Counted from the first letter of the stretch, positions 17,513-26,756 are shown. The stretch: 64,000 bases of DNA from Nitrospira sp. (GCA_029194665.1 JARFXO010000004.1:186001-250000), one strand, 5' to 3'. Notes: generated by a model from the sequence alone, not told the origin. Program-made: numbers and translations.

Positions 17513-18415
17513 ATGCAGAACCGTTGGCCGGTCGCCGTCTGTAGCTTCGCACTGAGCCTCTCCCCCCTCTCGGTTCAGGCCGGAGACTTTGAAGGCATTC
17601 TCCATATGACCATCAAACATGCGGGAACCGGCGCTCAGAGTTCGACGGATCGATATCTCAGCCCTCCGAGTACGATGGATTGGTATCTCAAGGGCGACAA
17701 GGCGCGAGTGGAGTCATCCCGCGGTGACGGACAAACGCATGTGATGATCTTCGATGCCCGGACCAGGACGATGCAGGTGGCGATGCCGGGGCAGAAGCGC
17801 TATATGGAAATCAGCATGGACGGTGAACGAGGCGAATATGTCACAGATGCCTTTGAAAAACAGACGGTCGAGCGCACGGGAAAGACCGACAAGATCGCCG
17901 GCTATTCCTGTGAAATCTGGCGGATCACGGACAAGGAGGAGAATCGGCTGAAGAGCGACGTCTGCGTGGCGAAAGGATTCGGCAAGGCGGCCACGTTCTG
18001 GATCGATCCGAAGGAGATGCGCCGGTCTTCACAGCCGAGTTGGGTCAAGCGGCTTGTGGAGGAGGGAGGATTCGGACTCCGGAGCATTCACTATGACGAC
18101 GTGGGCAAGGAATCTTCCCGCACGGAAGTGACGAGCATCGACAAGAAGAGCCTGGACAACGCCCTGTTTGCTTTTCCTGCCGATTGGGTGAGGCAAGATA
18201 TGTCGGCCATGCAGGAGCGGATGAAGGCGATGCGGGGGCAGAAGGGGCAGGGAGGCGAAGACTTCTCCAAGATGATGGAGGAAATGAAGAAGCGAAAGGC
18301 CGGTCAGGGCGGTGCGAGGGAGCCTTCCGGCGAAGGCGGAGAGGAACCGGATATGAAAGAGGTCATGAAGCAGTTCGGCGAAATGATGAAGAAAAAGCAG
18401 CAGGGCGGACAATAG
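17513..18415 (+). CDS. Secreted DUF4412-domain protein
   Basis: A 300-residue protein with a signal peptide (VAVCSFALSLSPLSVQAGD) and an AGGAG eight bases before the ATG. The body matches DUF4412: FEGILHMTIKHAG, then WYLKGDKARVESS, HVMIFDARTRTMQVAMPGQKRYMEI and KIAGYSCEIWRI, a periplasmic beta-rich lipoprotein-carrier-like fold. Residues ~225-300 are a Lys/Glu/Gly/Met-rich low-complexity tail. Function unknown. It ends 20 bases before the left end of the IS3 element. Confidence 0.82.
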   Translation: MQNRWPVAVCSFALSLSPLSVQAGDFEGILHMTIKHAGTGAQSSTDRYLSPPSTMDWYLKGDKARVESSRGDGQTHVMIFDARTRTMQVAMPGQKRYMEISMDGERGEYVTDAFEKQTVERTGKTDKIAGYSCEIWRITDKEENRLKSDVCVAKGFGKAATFWIDPKEMRRSSQPSWVKRLVEEGGFGLRSIHYDDVGKESSRTEVTSIDKKSLDNALFAFPADWVRQDMSAMQERMKAMRGQKGQGGEDFSKMMEEMKKRKAGQGGAREPSGEGGEEPDMKEVMKQFGEMMKKKQQGGQ

Positions 18416-18455
18416 AGACCCCGGTTGTCAATAGTGGACGCCATGAGTTGCAGCC

Positions 18456-19274
18456 TCACGCCGTTGGCTGTTGACGGGCCCACTGCTGGGCAAACGCAGC
18501 GGGCGAGCGATTCCCGAGTCGAGACTGCCGCCGCTGCCGGTGATAGAAGATCTCGATGTACTCCGAGATCTCGCGCCGAGTCTGCTCACGGGTCTCGTCG
18601 CGACGCTGATGCACCGGCTCATTTTTGAGCGTCCCCCAGAAACTCTCCATCGGGGCGTTGTCCTAGCAGTTGCCCCTCCGACTCATGGACGCGGTCATGC
18701 CACACTGGCGGACCTGATCTTGAGAGTCCTGGGCACAATACTGCGAACCACGATCGGAGTGGTGGATCAGTCCCGGGCGCGGGCGCTTCGCCCATACCGC
18801 CGCTCTCAGTGCCTGGATCACTCACTCCGTCGTCATCCGGGCCCCCATCGCATGGCCGACGACCTCGCAGGGGAACAGGTCCTTGATGCCAGCGAGATAC
18901 AGCCAGCCTTCCACGGTCGGCACAGAGGTAATATCGGTGCCCCAAGCCTCATCGGTCGCCTGGCGGCGAAGGTCTGAGCCAACACGTTTGCCGCTACCGG
19001 CAGCGCATGCGTCGAATCCGTGGTGGTCGTGAACCGGCGCACCTGTGGACAGCGCAGGCCTAGTTTCTTCCGCAGCCGCTTAATGCGGCCGATCCCAGCT
19101 GGCAAGCCGTCCTCACGCAGTTCGCCGTGCAGCCGTTCCGGGCCATACGTCTGGCGGGTACGCACCTGCGCGGCCTGGATCGCCACGTCCAGCCGCGCGT
19201 TCCCCTGAGCGCGCGTCGAGGGGCGGCGGGTACGCCAGGCAGAGTACCCGCTTCGGGACCCGTCACGGACCCGG
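18456..19274 (-). pseudogene. IS3 transposase OrfB, distal part, frameshifted
   Basis: On the minus strand, after the IS21 junction, the frame reads RSGYSAW, then VAIQAAQVRTRQTYGPERLHGELREDGLPAGIGRIKRLRKKLGLRC, the OrfB N-terminal domain. It changes frame through the first catalytic region (around 18830-18990) and ends with MESFWGTLKNEPVHQRRDETREQ, the Glu-containing end of the DDE core. At least two shifts and internal stops prevent a full product. Confidence 0.8.
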
Positions 19275-19417
19275 TGTCAGCGGTCATGCAATAATCCCCA
19301 GATGTGGTCAATGAATTCTCCCCACCCTCTCACCGAAGGAGGGATGTGATGGAACTTGACGATAGCAAGGAGACAACGATCATACCGTCCCAGGTAGACC
19401 ACACTCGGGAGGTATGT

Positions 19418-20686
19418 ATGGTGGATCAAGAGCGGTGGGCGGAGATTCGACGGTTGCGTCATGAAGAGCGGGGATCCATTTCAGGGATTGCGCGGCGGTT
19501 GGACCTGGATCGGAAGACCGTGCGGCGCAGTCTGCAGCAGACGACGTGGCAACCCTATCGCCGAGCGGCGATGACGGAGACGCTGCTGACCGCCCATGCC
19601 GACTTTGTGCGGACCCGTGCGTCGCAGGTTAATTATTCGGCGCGGATTCTCTATCAGGAACTGCGAGCGAGCCACGAGTACATCGGCAGTTATGAGACGG
19701 TGAAGCGAGGGGTGGCGCCGCTGCGTGAGGGTCAGCTGCAGGCGGAGCGGGCCCTCCTCCGCTTTGAGACACCGCCGGGCCAGCAGAGTCAGATTGATTG
19801 GGGCCAAGCCACCGTGCCCTTCCGCGCCGGCCCGACGGTGGTGCACGTGTTCGTGTTGACGTTGGGGTTCAGCCGACGTGGGTTCTATTACGCCTGTGCC
19901 GATGAGCGGCTGGCGCAGTTTCTCGAGGCCCATGAACGGGCTTTTGCGCATTTCGGTGGCCACACGCGAGAGCATCTGTATGACCGACCGCGAACCGTCT
20001 GTTATGCGGATGAGACGGGGCGGCGGCTCTGGAATCCCACCTTCAAAGCCTTCGCCGACTATTGGGGCTTTGAGCCGCGCGTGTGTCGGCCCTATCGGGC
20101 CCAGACCAAGGGTAAGGTCGAATCCGGCGTGAAATATCTGAAACGGAACTTTCTGCCGGGACGAACGTTTGTCGATCTGGTGGACTTTCAAACCCAACTT
20201 GACGAATGGACCGCGACAATTGCCGACCGCCGCATCCATGGCACGACGCATGAGGAGCCACTCGTCCGGTTTGCGCGAGAACGCAACCACCTGGTCCCGC
20301 TGGCGGACCAGCGCGCCTTCCAGCAGGAGGCGCGCGTCTCACGGATCGTGGCCGAGGACTATTTGGTCAGCCTGGCGACGAACCGCTACTCCGTGCCCTT
20401 CCGGCTCATTGGTCAGCGGGTTGAAGTGCAACGACGGGGGGACACGGTCCACATCTTTCACCGTGACCAAGAGATCGCGACGCACCCGGTGCTCCCGGGC
20501 CAGCACCAATTCCGAATCCAGCCCGAGCACGGCCCTGGAGCCAGTGCGCGTCTCGCCCGCCACCGTCGGTCCACGGTGAGCGATCGGTCCCCTCGCCCCG
20601 ATGCCTTGCCGGAGGTCGAAGTGCGGGATCTGGCCTGGTACGAGGCGGTGTGTGAGCGCACGGCGTCGCAGGAGGGGCGGCCATGA
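19418..20686 (+). CDS. istA: IS21-family transposase IstA
   Basis: About 422 residues from the ATG at 19418, with GGGAGG five bases upstream. The N-terminal helix-turn-helix is GSISGIARRLDLDRKTVRRSL. The DDE core follows with QSQIDWGQATVPF (first Asp), HVFVLTLGFSRRGFYYACADE and PYRAQTKGKVESGVKYLKRNFLPG (Glu). The C-terminal VSLATNRYSVPFRLIGQRVEV is the typical Mu-type C-terminal strand. It overlaps istB by ATGA, as usual for the family. Confidence 0.95.
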   Translation: MVDQERWAEIRRLRHEERGSISGIARRLDLDRKTVRRSLQQTTWQPYRRAAMTETLLTAHADFVRTRASQVNYSARILYQELRASHEYIGSYETVKRGVAPLREGQLQAERALLRFETPPGQQSQIDWGQATVPFRAGPTVVHVFVLTLGFSRRGFYYACADERLAQFLEAHERAFAHFGGHTREHLYDRPRTVCYADETGRRLWNPTFKAFADYWGFEPRVCRPYRAQTKGKVESGVKYLKRNFLPGRTFVDLVDFQTQLDEWTATIADRRIHGTTHEEPLVRFARERNHLVPLADQRAFQQEARVSRIVAEDYLVSLATNRYSVPFRLIGQRVEVQRRGDTVHIFHRDQEIATHPVLPGQHQFRIQPEHGPGASARLARHRRSTVSDRSPRPDALPEVEVRDLAWYEAVCERTASQEGRP

Positions 20687-21465
20687 ACGCGGCGCAACTG
20701 GAACGGCTCCGTGACCAACTCACGCGCCTACGGCTCTTGAAGAGTCGGGAGCGGCTGGAGGCCCTCTTACAAGAAGCGGCCGTCAAGGAGCTGCCCTATG
20801 CCGACTTCCTCGACCAGGTGCTCGGCGAAGAAGTCGCGTCCAAGACCGCGAAGAACATTGCGATGCGGACGAGTTTGGCGCGATTTCCATTCGTCAAGAG
20901 TCTGGAGGTCTTCGACTTCAGCTACCAGCCTTCGTTGGATAAGAAGCAGATTCAGCAGGTGGCGACCTGCCACTTCATCGAGCACGGCGAGAATGTCGTG
21001 ATCTTGGGGCCGCCCGGTGTGGGCAAAAGCCACCTGGCCATCGGGCTAGGGCTGCAAGCCATTGCCCAGGGCTATCGGGTGTTGTTCACGACAGCCGCCG
21101 CCATGATCGCTACGCTGACTCGGGCGCTCACGGAGAATCGGCTGGAGGACAAGCTGAAGCTCTATACCATTCCCCGGTTGCTGATCATTGATGAGATCGG
21201 CTATCTGCCCATTGACCGCACCGGGGCCAACTTGTTCTTTCAGCTCATCTCACGCCGCTATGAGAAGGGGCCGATGATTTTGACCAGTAACCAGAGTTTC
21301 GGGGCTTGGGGCGAGGTGTTTGGCGACCGGGTGCTGGCGACTGCGATCCTGGATCGGGTGCTCCACCACGCGATCACCATCAACATCCGGGGCCATTCCT
21401 ACCGGCTGAAGGAGAAACTCAAAGCCGGACTTGTGCGGGTCGAAGAAGCGTCAACGACAACCTAA
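20683..21465 (+). CDS. istB: IS21-family helper ATPase IstB
   Basis: A 260-residue AAA+ ATPase. Walker A is GPPGVGKSHLAIGLG, Walker B is LLIIDEIGYLP, and sensor 1 is MILTSNQSFGAWGE. The N-terminal helices (LERLRDQLTRLRLLKSRERLEALL) are the usual IstB regulator-like domain. It is coupled to istA by a 4-base overlap. IstB forms oligomers on DNA and directs IstA-mediated transposition. Intact. Confidence 0.96.
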   Translation: MNAAQLERLRDQLTRLRLLKSRERLEALLQEAAVKELPYADFLDQVLGEEVASKTAKNIAMRTSLARFPFVKSLEVFDFSYQPSLDKKQIQQVATCHFIEHGENVVILGPPGVGKSHLAIGLGLQAIAQGYRVLFTTAAAMIATLTRALTENRLEDKLKLYTIPRLLIIDEIGYLPIDRTGANLFFQLISRRYEKGPMILTSNQSFGAWGEVFGDRVLATAILDRVLHHAITINIRGHSYRLKEKLKAGLVRVEEASTTT

Positions 21466-21520
21466 CGGGGTGGGGAATTTTCGATGACCATAACTGGGGC
21501 AATTTGGATGACCCTTGACA

Positions 21521-21886
21521 ACCCGGCACAACAGACGCAACGGATACTGGGGACACAGCGTGCTCATGAGCGCGTACCGGGCCGCGGCGCCTTGGCAACG
21601 TACGCGGTGGCTCTTTTGGATGTCACGCTCCATCCGCGCTGCAGCGAGATCGCGTTTGAGTCGGGACCGCTCCGCTTCCAGATCCGTCACGGGCCGTCGG
21701 CACTCCCCCAGCGTTGCGAGCTGGCCCTGTCGGGCTTGACACACCCAGCGCTCAAGAGTCTTACCCGACAGGGTGAGGCGTCTGGCTGCCTCCGGAATCG
21801 TCAACTTCTGTTCCAGGACCCGCTGCACCGCTTGCTCCCGGAACTCCTTCGTCTACTGCTGTTGTGGTACTTGTTCCATCCCCCAC
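21521..21886 (-). pseudogene. IS3 OrfA and start of OrfB, broken
   Basis: Minus-strand reading from near 21880 gives MEQVPQQQ, a premature TAG, then TKEFREQAVQRVLEQKLTIPEAARRLTLSGKTLERWV, the OrfA helix-turn-helix, and a leucine-zipper-like ERSRLKRDLAAARMERDI. One base is missing after ERDI; in the restored frame OrfA ends ...APRPGTRS with a TGA overlapping the OrfB start (MSTLCPQYPLRLLCRV). The IS21 junction follows at once. Inactive. Confidence 0.75.
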
Positions 21887-21922
21887 CTCCAGACCTCAGA
21901 TCATAGGGTGAAGGCGTCCACT

Positions 21923-22254
21923 TTTTCGAGCCTAGCACATCCCGAGTTCCGCCAGCGCCTGCGGACACTTTCCGTGGGGTTGCCGATTGCGACGCAGTTG
22001 GACTGGAATCTCAGCGAGACCGACGACGCGGATCACGCCTCGGCTCGTACCCTGTATGCCGTTGTACTCGCCGTCCAACCGTCACCCTGGAGGCTCAGGG
22101 CTTCCCCCTAATCGTATTTCAACTGCGGACTTCAGGATAATATTCAGAACGTCCCTGTTTTCTATTCCATCGCCGAGGCTAACGTGCACTTCAGCCGCAG
22201 CGGCATGGATTGTCTGCGGGCGCCATCGTGTGTAAGTGCGCGTTATGTGGTCTA
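21923..22254. other. Intergenic stretch of degraded coding sequence
   Basis: About 330 bases between the IS3 end and the esterase gene. Short frames such as NVPVFYSIAEANVHFSRSGMDCLRAPSC (plus strand, near 22140-22250) look protein-like but are not part of a long frame and match nothing I know. I read this as a gene remnant cut by the transposon; no call made. Confidence 0.35.
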
Positions 22255-23103
22255 TCACTTGTAAACACGCCTAATTCCCCCAGAGAGTGCACCTGGCAAG
22301 ACTGAGATGTGACTCTCCTCAGGGTATGTCCGCGTGATCCAACGGAGGCCGTCGTAGCGGCGCGACTCTATGAGCCGGTTGAACTCCGCCCATGGTTCGA
22401 GGATCGTGGGGTCCTCCTGATTCCCCACCGCGGTGAATACGGTTGCAGTGAGTGCGCTGGACTTGGCACGATAGTCGGCCTCGTACTGCCAAATACGTCT
22501 GTTGTCCCAGACAAGAGGCGGCCCGATCAGGATGTACCGGTGGAACAAGGCTGGACGGGTAAAGAGGCTGACTGTACCGAAAAGCCCACCGAACGAGAGG
22601 CCAGCCACCGCGCGATCATCAGCCAAGGCCCGGTAGCGGCTCTCGATGAGCGGAAAGAGCTCTCTGTACAGGAACTCCTCGAATTTGACCGCTCCACCTG
22701 CCTGTGGCCATTCTCCCCAGAGCCTTGTCACGTCTTGCGTCGGCGTGAAGTCGCGGCTCCTCTTCTCCCACCAGTCGCGACCTGGGCCATACCCGATGCC
22801 GACGACGATGAGATCGGGAGCCTCCTTCGCCCAAGCAAGCCATTCCGCCGTATCTGCCGCCAGGCCGAAGCACTTGTCGCCATCGAGCACGTACAGCACT
22901 TGGTACTTTTTCTCGGTGGTGGCATACGATATCGGCAGTCGAACCTGGATGACGAAGGTGTCGTCAACGTACGCCGACTCAATCGTGTGTTGCACCGAGC
23001 GCTCAACGGTGACCGGCACAACGCTCTGCCCCAGCGCGTCAGTGCACGCACCCCCCGCGATTCCAACCGAGAAGAGCAGGACAGCTAGAAGTCCAATCCG
23101 CAT
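22255..23103 (-). CDS. Secreted alpha/beta-hydrolase esterase (esterase D/Fes-IroE type)
   Basis: About 282 residues from the ATG at 23103 (GAGGT five bases upstream). A signal peptide (IGLLAVLLFSVGIAGGACTDALGQ) is followed by the PF00756-type fold: YQVLYVLDGDKCFGLAAD, LIVVGIGYGPGRDWWEKRSRDFTPT and the nucleophile elbow AVAGLSFGGLFGTVSLF with catalytic Ser. A late acidic region (GNQEDP) and EESHISVLPGAL with the catalytic His complete the triad. This resembles siderophore-ester and related hydrolases. Periplasmic; substrate unknown. Confidence 0.85.
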   Translation of the reverse strand: MRIGLLAVLLFSVGIAGGACTDALGQSVVPVTVERSVQHTIESAYVDDTFVIQVRLPISYATTEKKYQVLYVLDGDKCFGLAADTAEWLAWAKEAPDLIVVGIGYGPGRDWWEKRSRDFTPTQDVTRLWGEWPQAGGAVKFEEFLYRELFPLIESRYRALADDRAVAGLSFGGLFGTVSLFTRPALFHRYILIGPPLVWDNRRIWQYEADYRAKSSALTATVFTAVGNQEDPTILEPWAEFNRLIESRRYDGLRWITRTYPEESHISVLPGALSGGIRRVYK

Positions 23104-23140
23104 CGTGCACCTCACAATAACGATCTGTTGCTCCGTATAA

Positions 23141-23246
23141 CTAGGGAAGGTCTGATTTGTTCAAGGTTCCAACAAATAATTAACTCAATTCCCCGTGTTT
23201 TGAGTACCAACTGATTACAATCAGGAATTAATCAGACCTTCCCTAG
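23141..23246. mobile_element. 106-bp MITE with IS5-type ends
   Basis: A 98-base core begins GGAAGGTCTGATT and ends with its exact complement AATCAGACCTTCC. It is flanked on both sides by CTAG (23141-23144 and 23243-23246), the 4-base duplication typical of IS5-family insertion. The interior is AT-rich and codes for nothing. The same ends border the full IS5 element at 24148-26771, which could mobilise it in trans. Confidence 0.88.
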
Positions 23247-23395
23247 GTTTAGGCCGTTCCGCACAACACTTCTCCCGTGAATCGGTCCACATGCTGTTCA
23301 ACGGACTGCGAGCACCTACTGCTCCATGATAAAGAACAATGACACACCACAAATTTAGGGTCTGGTCTTGCCATTTGCATTCCCCATCTAGCCTC

Positions 23396-23725
23396 TCACT
23401 GTCCAACTCGAGCCGCCATGGCGAAGTGAAAGAAATAACGGTCGAGAGCAGCTGAATCGCTGCCGTCGGCGTTCCCTCCGAACATCGCATCGCAGAGCAG
23501 CTCTCGTGCGCGTGTCAGTTCTTTCCGCTGGCCTTTCCACCGCTCACCCGCGATCGTCAAATCCAATAATTCTAGAGTACGATCGAAGGCCTTCTCGCAG
23601 CGTTGCTGGTCCTTTCCCCACCAATGGGCGGCGCGTGTAACATCGCTGCCGACATTGGCCAGTTGCTCGACGAGCGAGAGAGTGTGCCATCGTCCTGCGG
23701 TTAATTGCTCGTGAATGAGTGCCAT
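23396..23725 (-). CDS. Conserved helical hypothetical protein
   Basis: 109 residues from an ATG at 23725 preceded by CAGGAGG at a 5-base distance; the longer frame to 23896 lacks such a site. The sequence IHEQLTAGRWHTLSLVEQLANVGSDVTRAAHWWGKDQQRCEKAFDRTLELLDLTI...DRYFFHFAMAAR is all-helical and of a type I have seen as a small conserved family, but I cannot name a function. It lies between the MITE and the HicB-like pseudogene. Confidence 0.65.
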   Translation of the reverse strand: MALIHEQLTAGRWHTLSLVEQLANVGSDVTRAAHWWGKDQQRCEKAFDRTLELLDLTIAGERWKGQRKELTRARELLCDAMFGGNADGSDSAALDRYFFHFAMAARVGQ

Positions 23726-23958
23726 GCTAGCCTCCTGCACCAATCGATTGACGATCGCTATGACGGCGTCGCGTAACTCCTCGCGTCCGACGTATCGAGA
23801 ACGGTTCTCCTCGGAGTTAGACCGATACCATGCATCTTTGCCCGTTACATTGCCCAAAGCGGAGGTATTGTAGGCTGTTCTCATTTTTAGGTCCACATCC
23901 CATTCATGATCACCTTCTCCGCTTTTCAGGTATTTAGAACCTGGCTATAATACTCACC

Positions 23959-24175
23959 ATGGAATAGACCAAATATATCTTTTTGGTAAGATGAGGGGAA
24001 GTGGCTCGGCTATCTGCAAGAGTACCCTGATTACTGGACGCAAGGAGAGTCTTTAGAAGATCTGCAAGCCCACCTTCGCGATCTGTATCACGATCTTACC
24101 AGTGGTGAAATCCCCGGAGTGCCCAAGCTGGCAGAACTAACACTTCAGGAAGGTCTGATTTATTCTTCTCCCTGA
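23959..24175 (+). pseudogene. HicB-like antitoxin pseudogene
   Basis: Plus-strand codons read WLGYLQEYPDYWTQGESLEDLQAHLRDLYHDLTSGEIPGVPKLAEL, a clear HicB-type partial-RNase-H antitoxin. Upstream, the expected start (MxxTKYIFWQDEGK) is present but contains TAG, an extra T and a TAA where CAA is expected. The IS5 element begins near 24148 and supplies the last codons. No HicA partner is visible. The gene was probably dead before the IS5 insertion. Confidence 0.7.
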
Positions 24176-24216
24176 ATGTGCTACGGGTAGCACAGCACTG
24201 AACGGGCGGCGCACCC

Positions 24217-25173
24217 ATGCACCAACAGACCTTTGCGGAAGTCACCTTCGAGCAGTATCGCAAATCCACCCGCCGCGAGCGGTTCCTCGACGAAATGAAC
24301 CGCGTGGTGCCGTGGGGGGAACTGATGGCTGTGATCGAGCCGGTCTACCCCAAGGCCGAAGGCCCCGGACGTCCGCCGGTCGGGATCGAACGCATGCTGC
24401 GTCCCCATTGTTTGCAACAGTGGTTCAACCTGTCGGATCCGGCCGTGGAAGAGGCGCTGTACGACTCGCGCGCCATGCGGCAGTTTGTGGGGATTGATCT
24501 CGGCCGCGAACCCGTGCCCGATGAGACGACGATTTGCAAGTTTCGGCATCTCTTGGAAACCCACCAGTTGGGCCAGCAGCTCTTTGCACGGATCGGGGAG
24601 TATCTGACGAAGCAGGGGCTGCAGGTGAGCCGAGGAACCATCGTGGATGCGACCATCATTAGTGTGCCCAGTTCGACGAAGAATCGGACCAAGGCGCGGG
24701 ATCCCGAGATGCATCAGACCAAGAAGGGCAATCAGTGGTCTGTCGGCATGAAGGCCCATATCGGTGTGGACAGCCAGACGAAACTGATTCATTCGGTCGC
24801 GGCGACCGCCGCCAATGTGCCTGACAGCCAGGTGTTCCCGGAGTGGCTGCATGGCCAGGAGACCCGGGTGTGGAGCGATGCCGCCTATAGCGGGCAACGC
24901 GACGTGATCCGGCAGCATGCGCCCAAGGCCAAGAGTTTCCTGCAGGCGAAAGCGCCTCGCCATCGGCCGCTGAGTGAGGAGGAGCGGGCTCGCAACCGCA
25001 CAAAGTCGAAAGTGCGGGCGAAAGTCGAACATGCGTGCTTGGTGATCAAGCGGATCGTTGGGTGGGCCAAAGTCCGGTACCGGGGGCTAGCGAAGAACAC
25101 CCACTGGCTCCAGATCAGCTGCGGCTTGGCGAATCTGTATGTGGTGCGGCGGCGCCTCCTGGCGAGAGCCTAG
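24217..25173 (+). CDS. IS5-family transposase
   Basis: A 318-residue DDE transposase of the IS5 subgroup. The N-terminal domain contains GRPPVGIERMLRPHCLQQWFNLSDPAVEEALYDS and PDETTICKFRHLLE. Catalytic Asp residues are in GTIVDATIISVPS and VWSDAAYSG, and the Glu region is KVRAKVEHACLVIKRIVGWAKVRYRGLAKN (the Y-x2-R-x3-E-x6-K pattern variant). Full length with no frameshift, so probably active. Confidence 0.95.
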   Translation: MHQQTFAEVTFEQYRKSTRRERFLDEMNRVVPWGELMAVIEPVYPKAEGPGRPPVGIERMLRPHCLQQWFNLSDPAVEEALYDSRAMRQFVGIDLGREPVPDETTICKFRHLLETHQLGQQLFARIGEYLTKQGLQVSRGTIVDATIISVPSSTKNRTKARDPEMHQTKKGNQWSVGMKAHIGVDSQTKLIHSVAATAANVPDSQVFPEWLHGQETRVWSDAAYSGQRDVIRQHAPKAKSFLQAKAPRHRPLSEEERARNRTKSKVRAKVEHACLVIKRIVGWAKVRYRGLAKNTHWLQISCGLANLYVVRRRLLARA

Positions 25174-25312
25174 CGAGGGGGGCGAACGGGGTTACGAGCG
25201 GCCCGACGGCGGGCGACCCCCAAGAAAAGCACTCCCGAACGAGCAGATTCCCACCTGAGTGCTCGTATGCAATCACTCAGAAACAGAGTTCTTCATACAA
25301 ACATGAATTAAT

Positions 25313-26756
25313 CCTGAATCATGCGGGAACAACACCTGAGATTGCCGTCTGGTCCGCGTGCCGACGGGTTTGTCTGGCCGTCTGGTGGTTGCACTGAAGC
25401 CTACTTTTTAAGTAGGGTTCAGTGCGATGGCAAAGGGTCCGCGAAATGTGCAGATTACGTTCGGTTCGCCAACCCTGACGCATTACGGCGGTGTCTATCT
25501 CCTGCACCGCTTCTTCACGCGGATTGGACCGAAACACGCCTTCGCCGAGAAGCTCCGGGTCTGCCATCGCAACACGCGCTACACCGTTGGGGAGATGGTC
25601 TTGGCGGTGTTGTATCCGATGATCCTTGGCCTTGGACGGATCGAGACGACGCAACTCCTCCAACACAATGGTGTCTTCCAATATCTGACCGGCCTGCAGC
25701 GCTATCCCAATCCCACGACCGTGCGGCGCTTCTTGCTGCGGGCGGCACCGACTGCGCTGCCAAGACTGCGCCGGCTGCACGATCGGTTTCTGGCCCTGAT
25801 GACGGGACGGCCACACCAGCCATCGCGGCTGATCTTCGATGTCGACTCGACCGTCCTCGTCCTCTACGGCAAGCAAGAGAAGGCGACGATCGGCTACAAC
25901 CCGATCAAGCGTGGCCGGCCCTCGTATCACCCGTTGCTCTGCTTCGAGGGCCGGAGCAAGGATTTCTGGCACGGCGAATTGCGGCCCGGCGCCACCCACA
26001 CGGCCAGCGGGACGCCCGATCTCCTCGCGGCCTGCTTCGCGAAGATTCCTGCCGGGGTTCGGCTGGTCATCGTCCGCGCGGACAAAGGGTTTTACGACCA
26101 CACCCTGATCGAGTGGCTCGAAGAGCGACGCGCCCGCTTCGTCATCGTCGCTCGCTTGACGACGCCCATCAAACGCAAGCTGGCGCACCTGCGGTATGTA
26201 AGTCCCCGTCAGACCATCGACGTCGCCGAGTTTCGCTATCAGCCCCTCCGGTGGCCTCGGCCCTATCGCTTTGTCGTGGTGCGACGGCCTCAGCCCGACG
26301 AACCGACCGACCAATTGACGCTCTTCAAGCTCGGCCGATATCACTACCAGGTCCTGGTCACAAATCTGCCGTTGCAGCCGCTCAACCTCTGGCGCTTCTA
26401 CAACGACCGCGCCGGAGTCGAATTGTTGATCAAGCAGCTCAAGGGAGATTACGCCCTGGGCAGCATTCCCACCCGCCACTTTCTGGCCAACGAGACCTAC
26501 TTTCATCTATTGCTCTTCGCGTACAACCTCATCAACTGGTTCAAGCGCCTCTGCTTGCCGGCGGAACTACACACAGCCACCTTGCAAACGCTGCGGCAGC
26601 ATATCCTGCTGATGCCGGGGCAACTCTCGCGCACCGACAATCGCCCGCGTCTGATTCTGCCCGCAAGCGGCTCCCGCGAAGCAGCCTGGAAGTATGCCCT
26701 GGATCACATCGAGAACCTCAAGTTGTGAAACCATCACTTTTCACGCCGGATTCAGG
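25313..26756 (+). mobile_element. IS1380-family element inside the IS5 element
   Basis: The ends CCTGAATC (25313-25320) and GATTCAGG (26749-26756) are inverted repeats that extend imperfectly inward. TTAAT flanks both sides (25308-25312 and 26757-26761), a 5-base duplication. Deleting the element rejoins GAATTAATCAGAC, matching the right end of the MITE. It carries one intact transposase and so is the younger insertion. Confidence 0.9.
25427..26728 (+). CDS. IS1380-family transposase
   Basis: A 433-residue DDE transposase. LIFDVDSTVLVLYGKQEKATIGYNPIKRGRPSYHPL carries the first Asp and the family-typical G-Y-N-P-x-K-x-G-R-P-S. VIVRADKGFYDHTLIEWLE carries the second Asp, and FYNDRAGVELLIKQLKGDYALGSIPTRHF the Glu. 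The C-terminus is LLLFAYNLINWFKRLCLP. Full length. It differs from the second IS1380-like transposase at 35.7 kb. Confidence 0.94.
   Translation: MAKGPRNVQITFGSPTLTHYGGVYLLHRFFTRIGPKHAFAEKLRVCHRNTRYTVGEMVLAVLYPMILGLGRIETTQLLQHNGVFQYLTGLQRYPNPTTVRRFLLRAAPTALPRLRRLHDRFLALMTGRPHQPSRLIFDVDSTVLVLYGKQEKATIGYNPIKRGRPSYHPLLCFEGRSKDFWHGELRPGATHTASGTPDLLAACFAKIPAGVRLVIVRADKGFYDHTLIEWLEERRARFVIVARLTTPIKRKLAHLRYVSPRQTIDVAEFRYQPLRWPRPYRFVVVRRPQPDEPTDQLTLFKLGRYHYQVLVTNLPLQPLNLWRFYNDRAGVELLIKQLKGDYALGSIPTRHFLANETYFHLLLFAYNLINWFKRLCLPAELHTATLQTLRQHILLMPGQLSRTDNRPRLILPASGSREAAWKYALDHIENLKL

Larger units (their letters stand above)
19275..21520 (+). mobile_element. Complete IS21-family element with 6-bp target duplication
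   Basis: The ends match as imperfect inverted repeats of about 50 bases. The left starts TGTCAGCGGTCATGCAATAA and the right, read inward, starts TGTCAAGGGTCATCCAAATT; both continue to a CCCCACC block. ACCCGG flanks both sides (19269-19274 and 21521-21526), a perfect 6-base duplication. Removing the element and one ACCCGG restores an IS3 OrfB reading frame through LLCRV...RSGY. Both istA and istB are intact, so it may still be mobile. Confidence 0.93.
18433..21922 (-). mobile_element. Decayed IS3-family element interrupted by an IS21-family element
   Basis: Outer ends carry the inverted repeat AGTGGACGCC at 18433-18442 and its complement at 21913-21922. Removing the inner IS21 element and one copy of its 6-base duplication leaves about 1.24 kb, a normal IS3 length. 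OrfA (minus strand, right part) has the helix-turn-helix LTIPEAARRLTLSGKTLERWV. OrfB (left part) carries the integrase core. Both have stops and frameshifts, so the element is dead and older than the IS21 insertion. Confidence 0.85.

Noticed and set aside
22309-23088. Long plus-strand frame opposite the esterase gene
   Set aside because: It is the mirror of a clear hydrolase with signal peptide and Ser elbow; its own protein is Arg/Glu-rich and matches nothing.
24181-25032. 283-residue minus-strand frame opposite the IS5 transposase
   Set aside because: Antisense shadow of a full-length transposase, with no ribosome site or domain.
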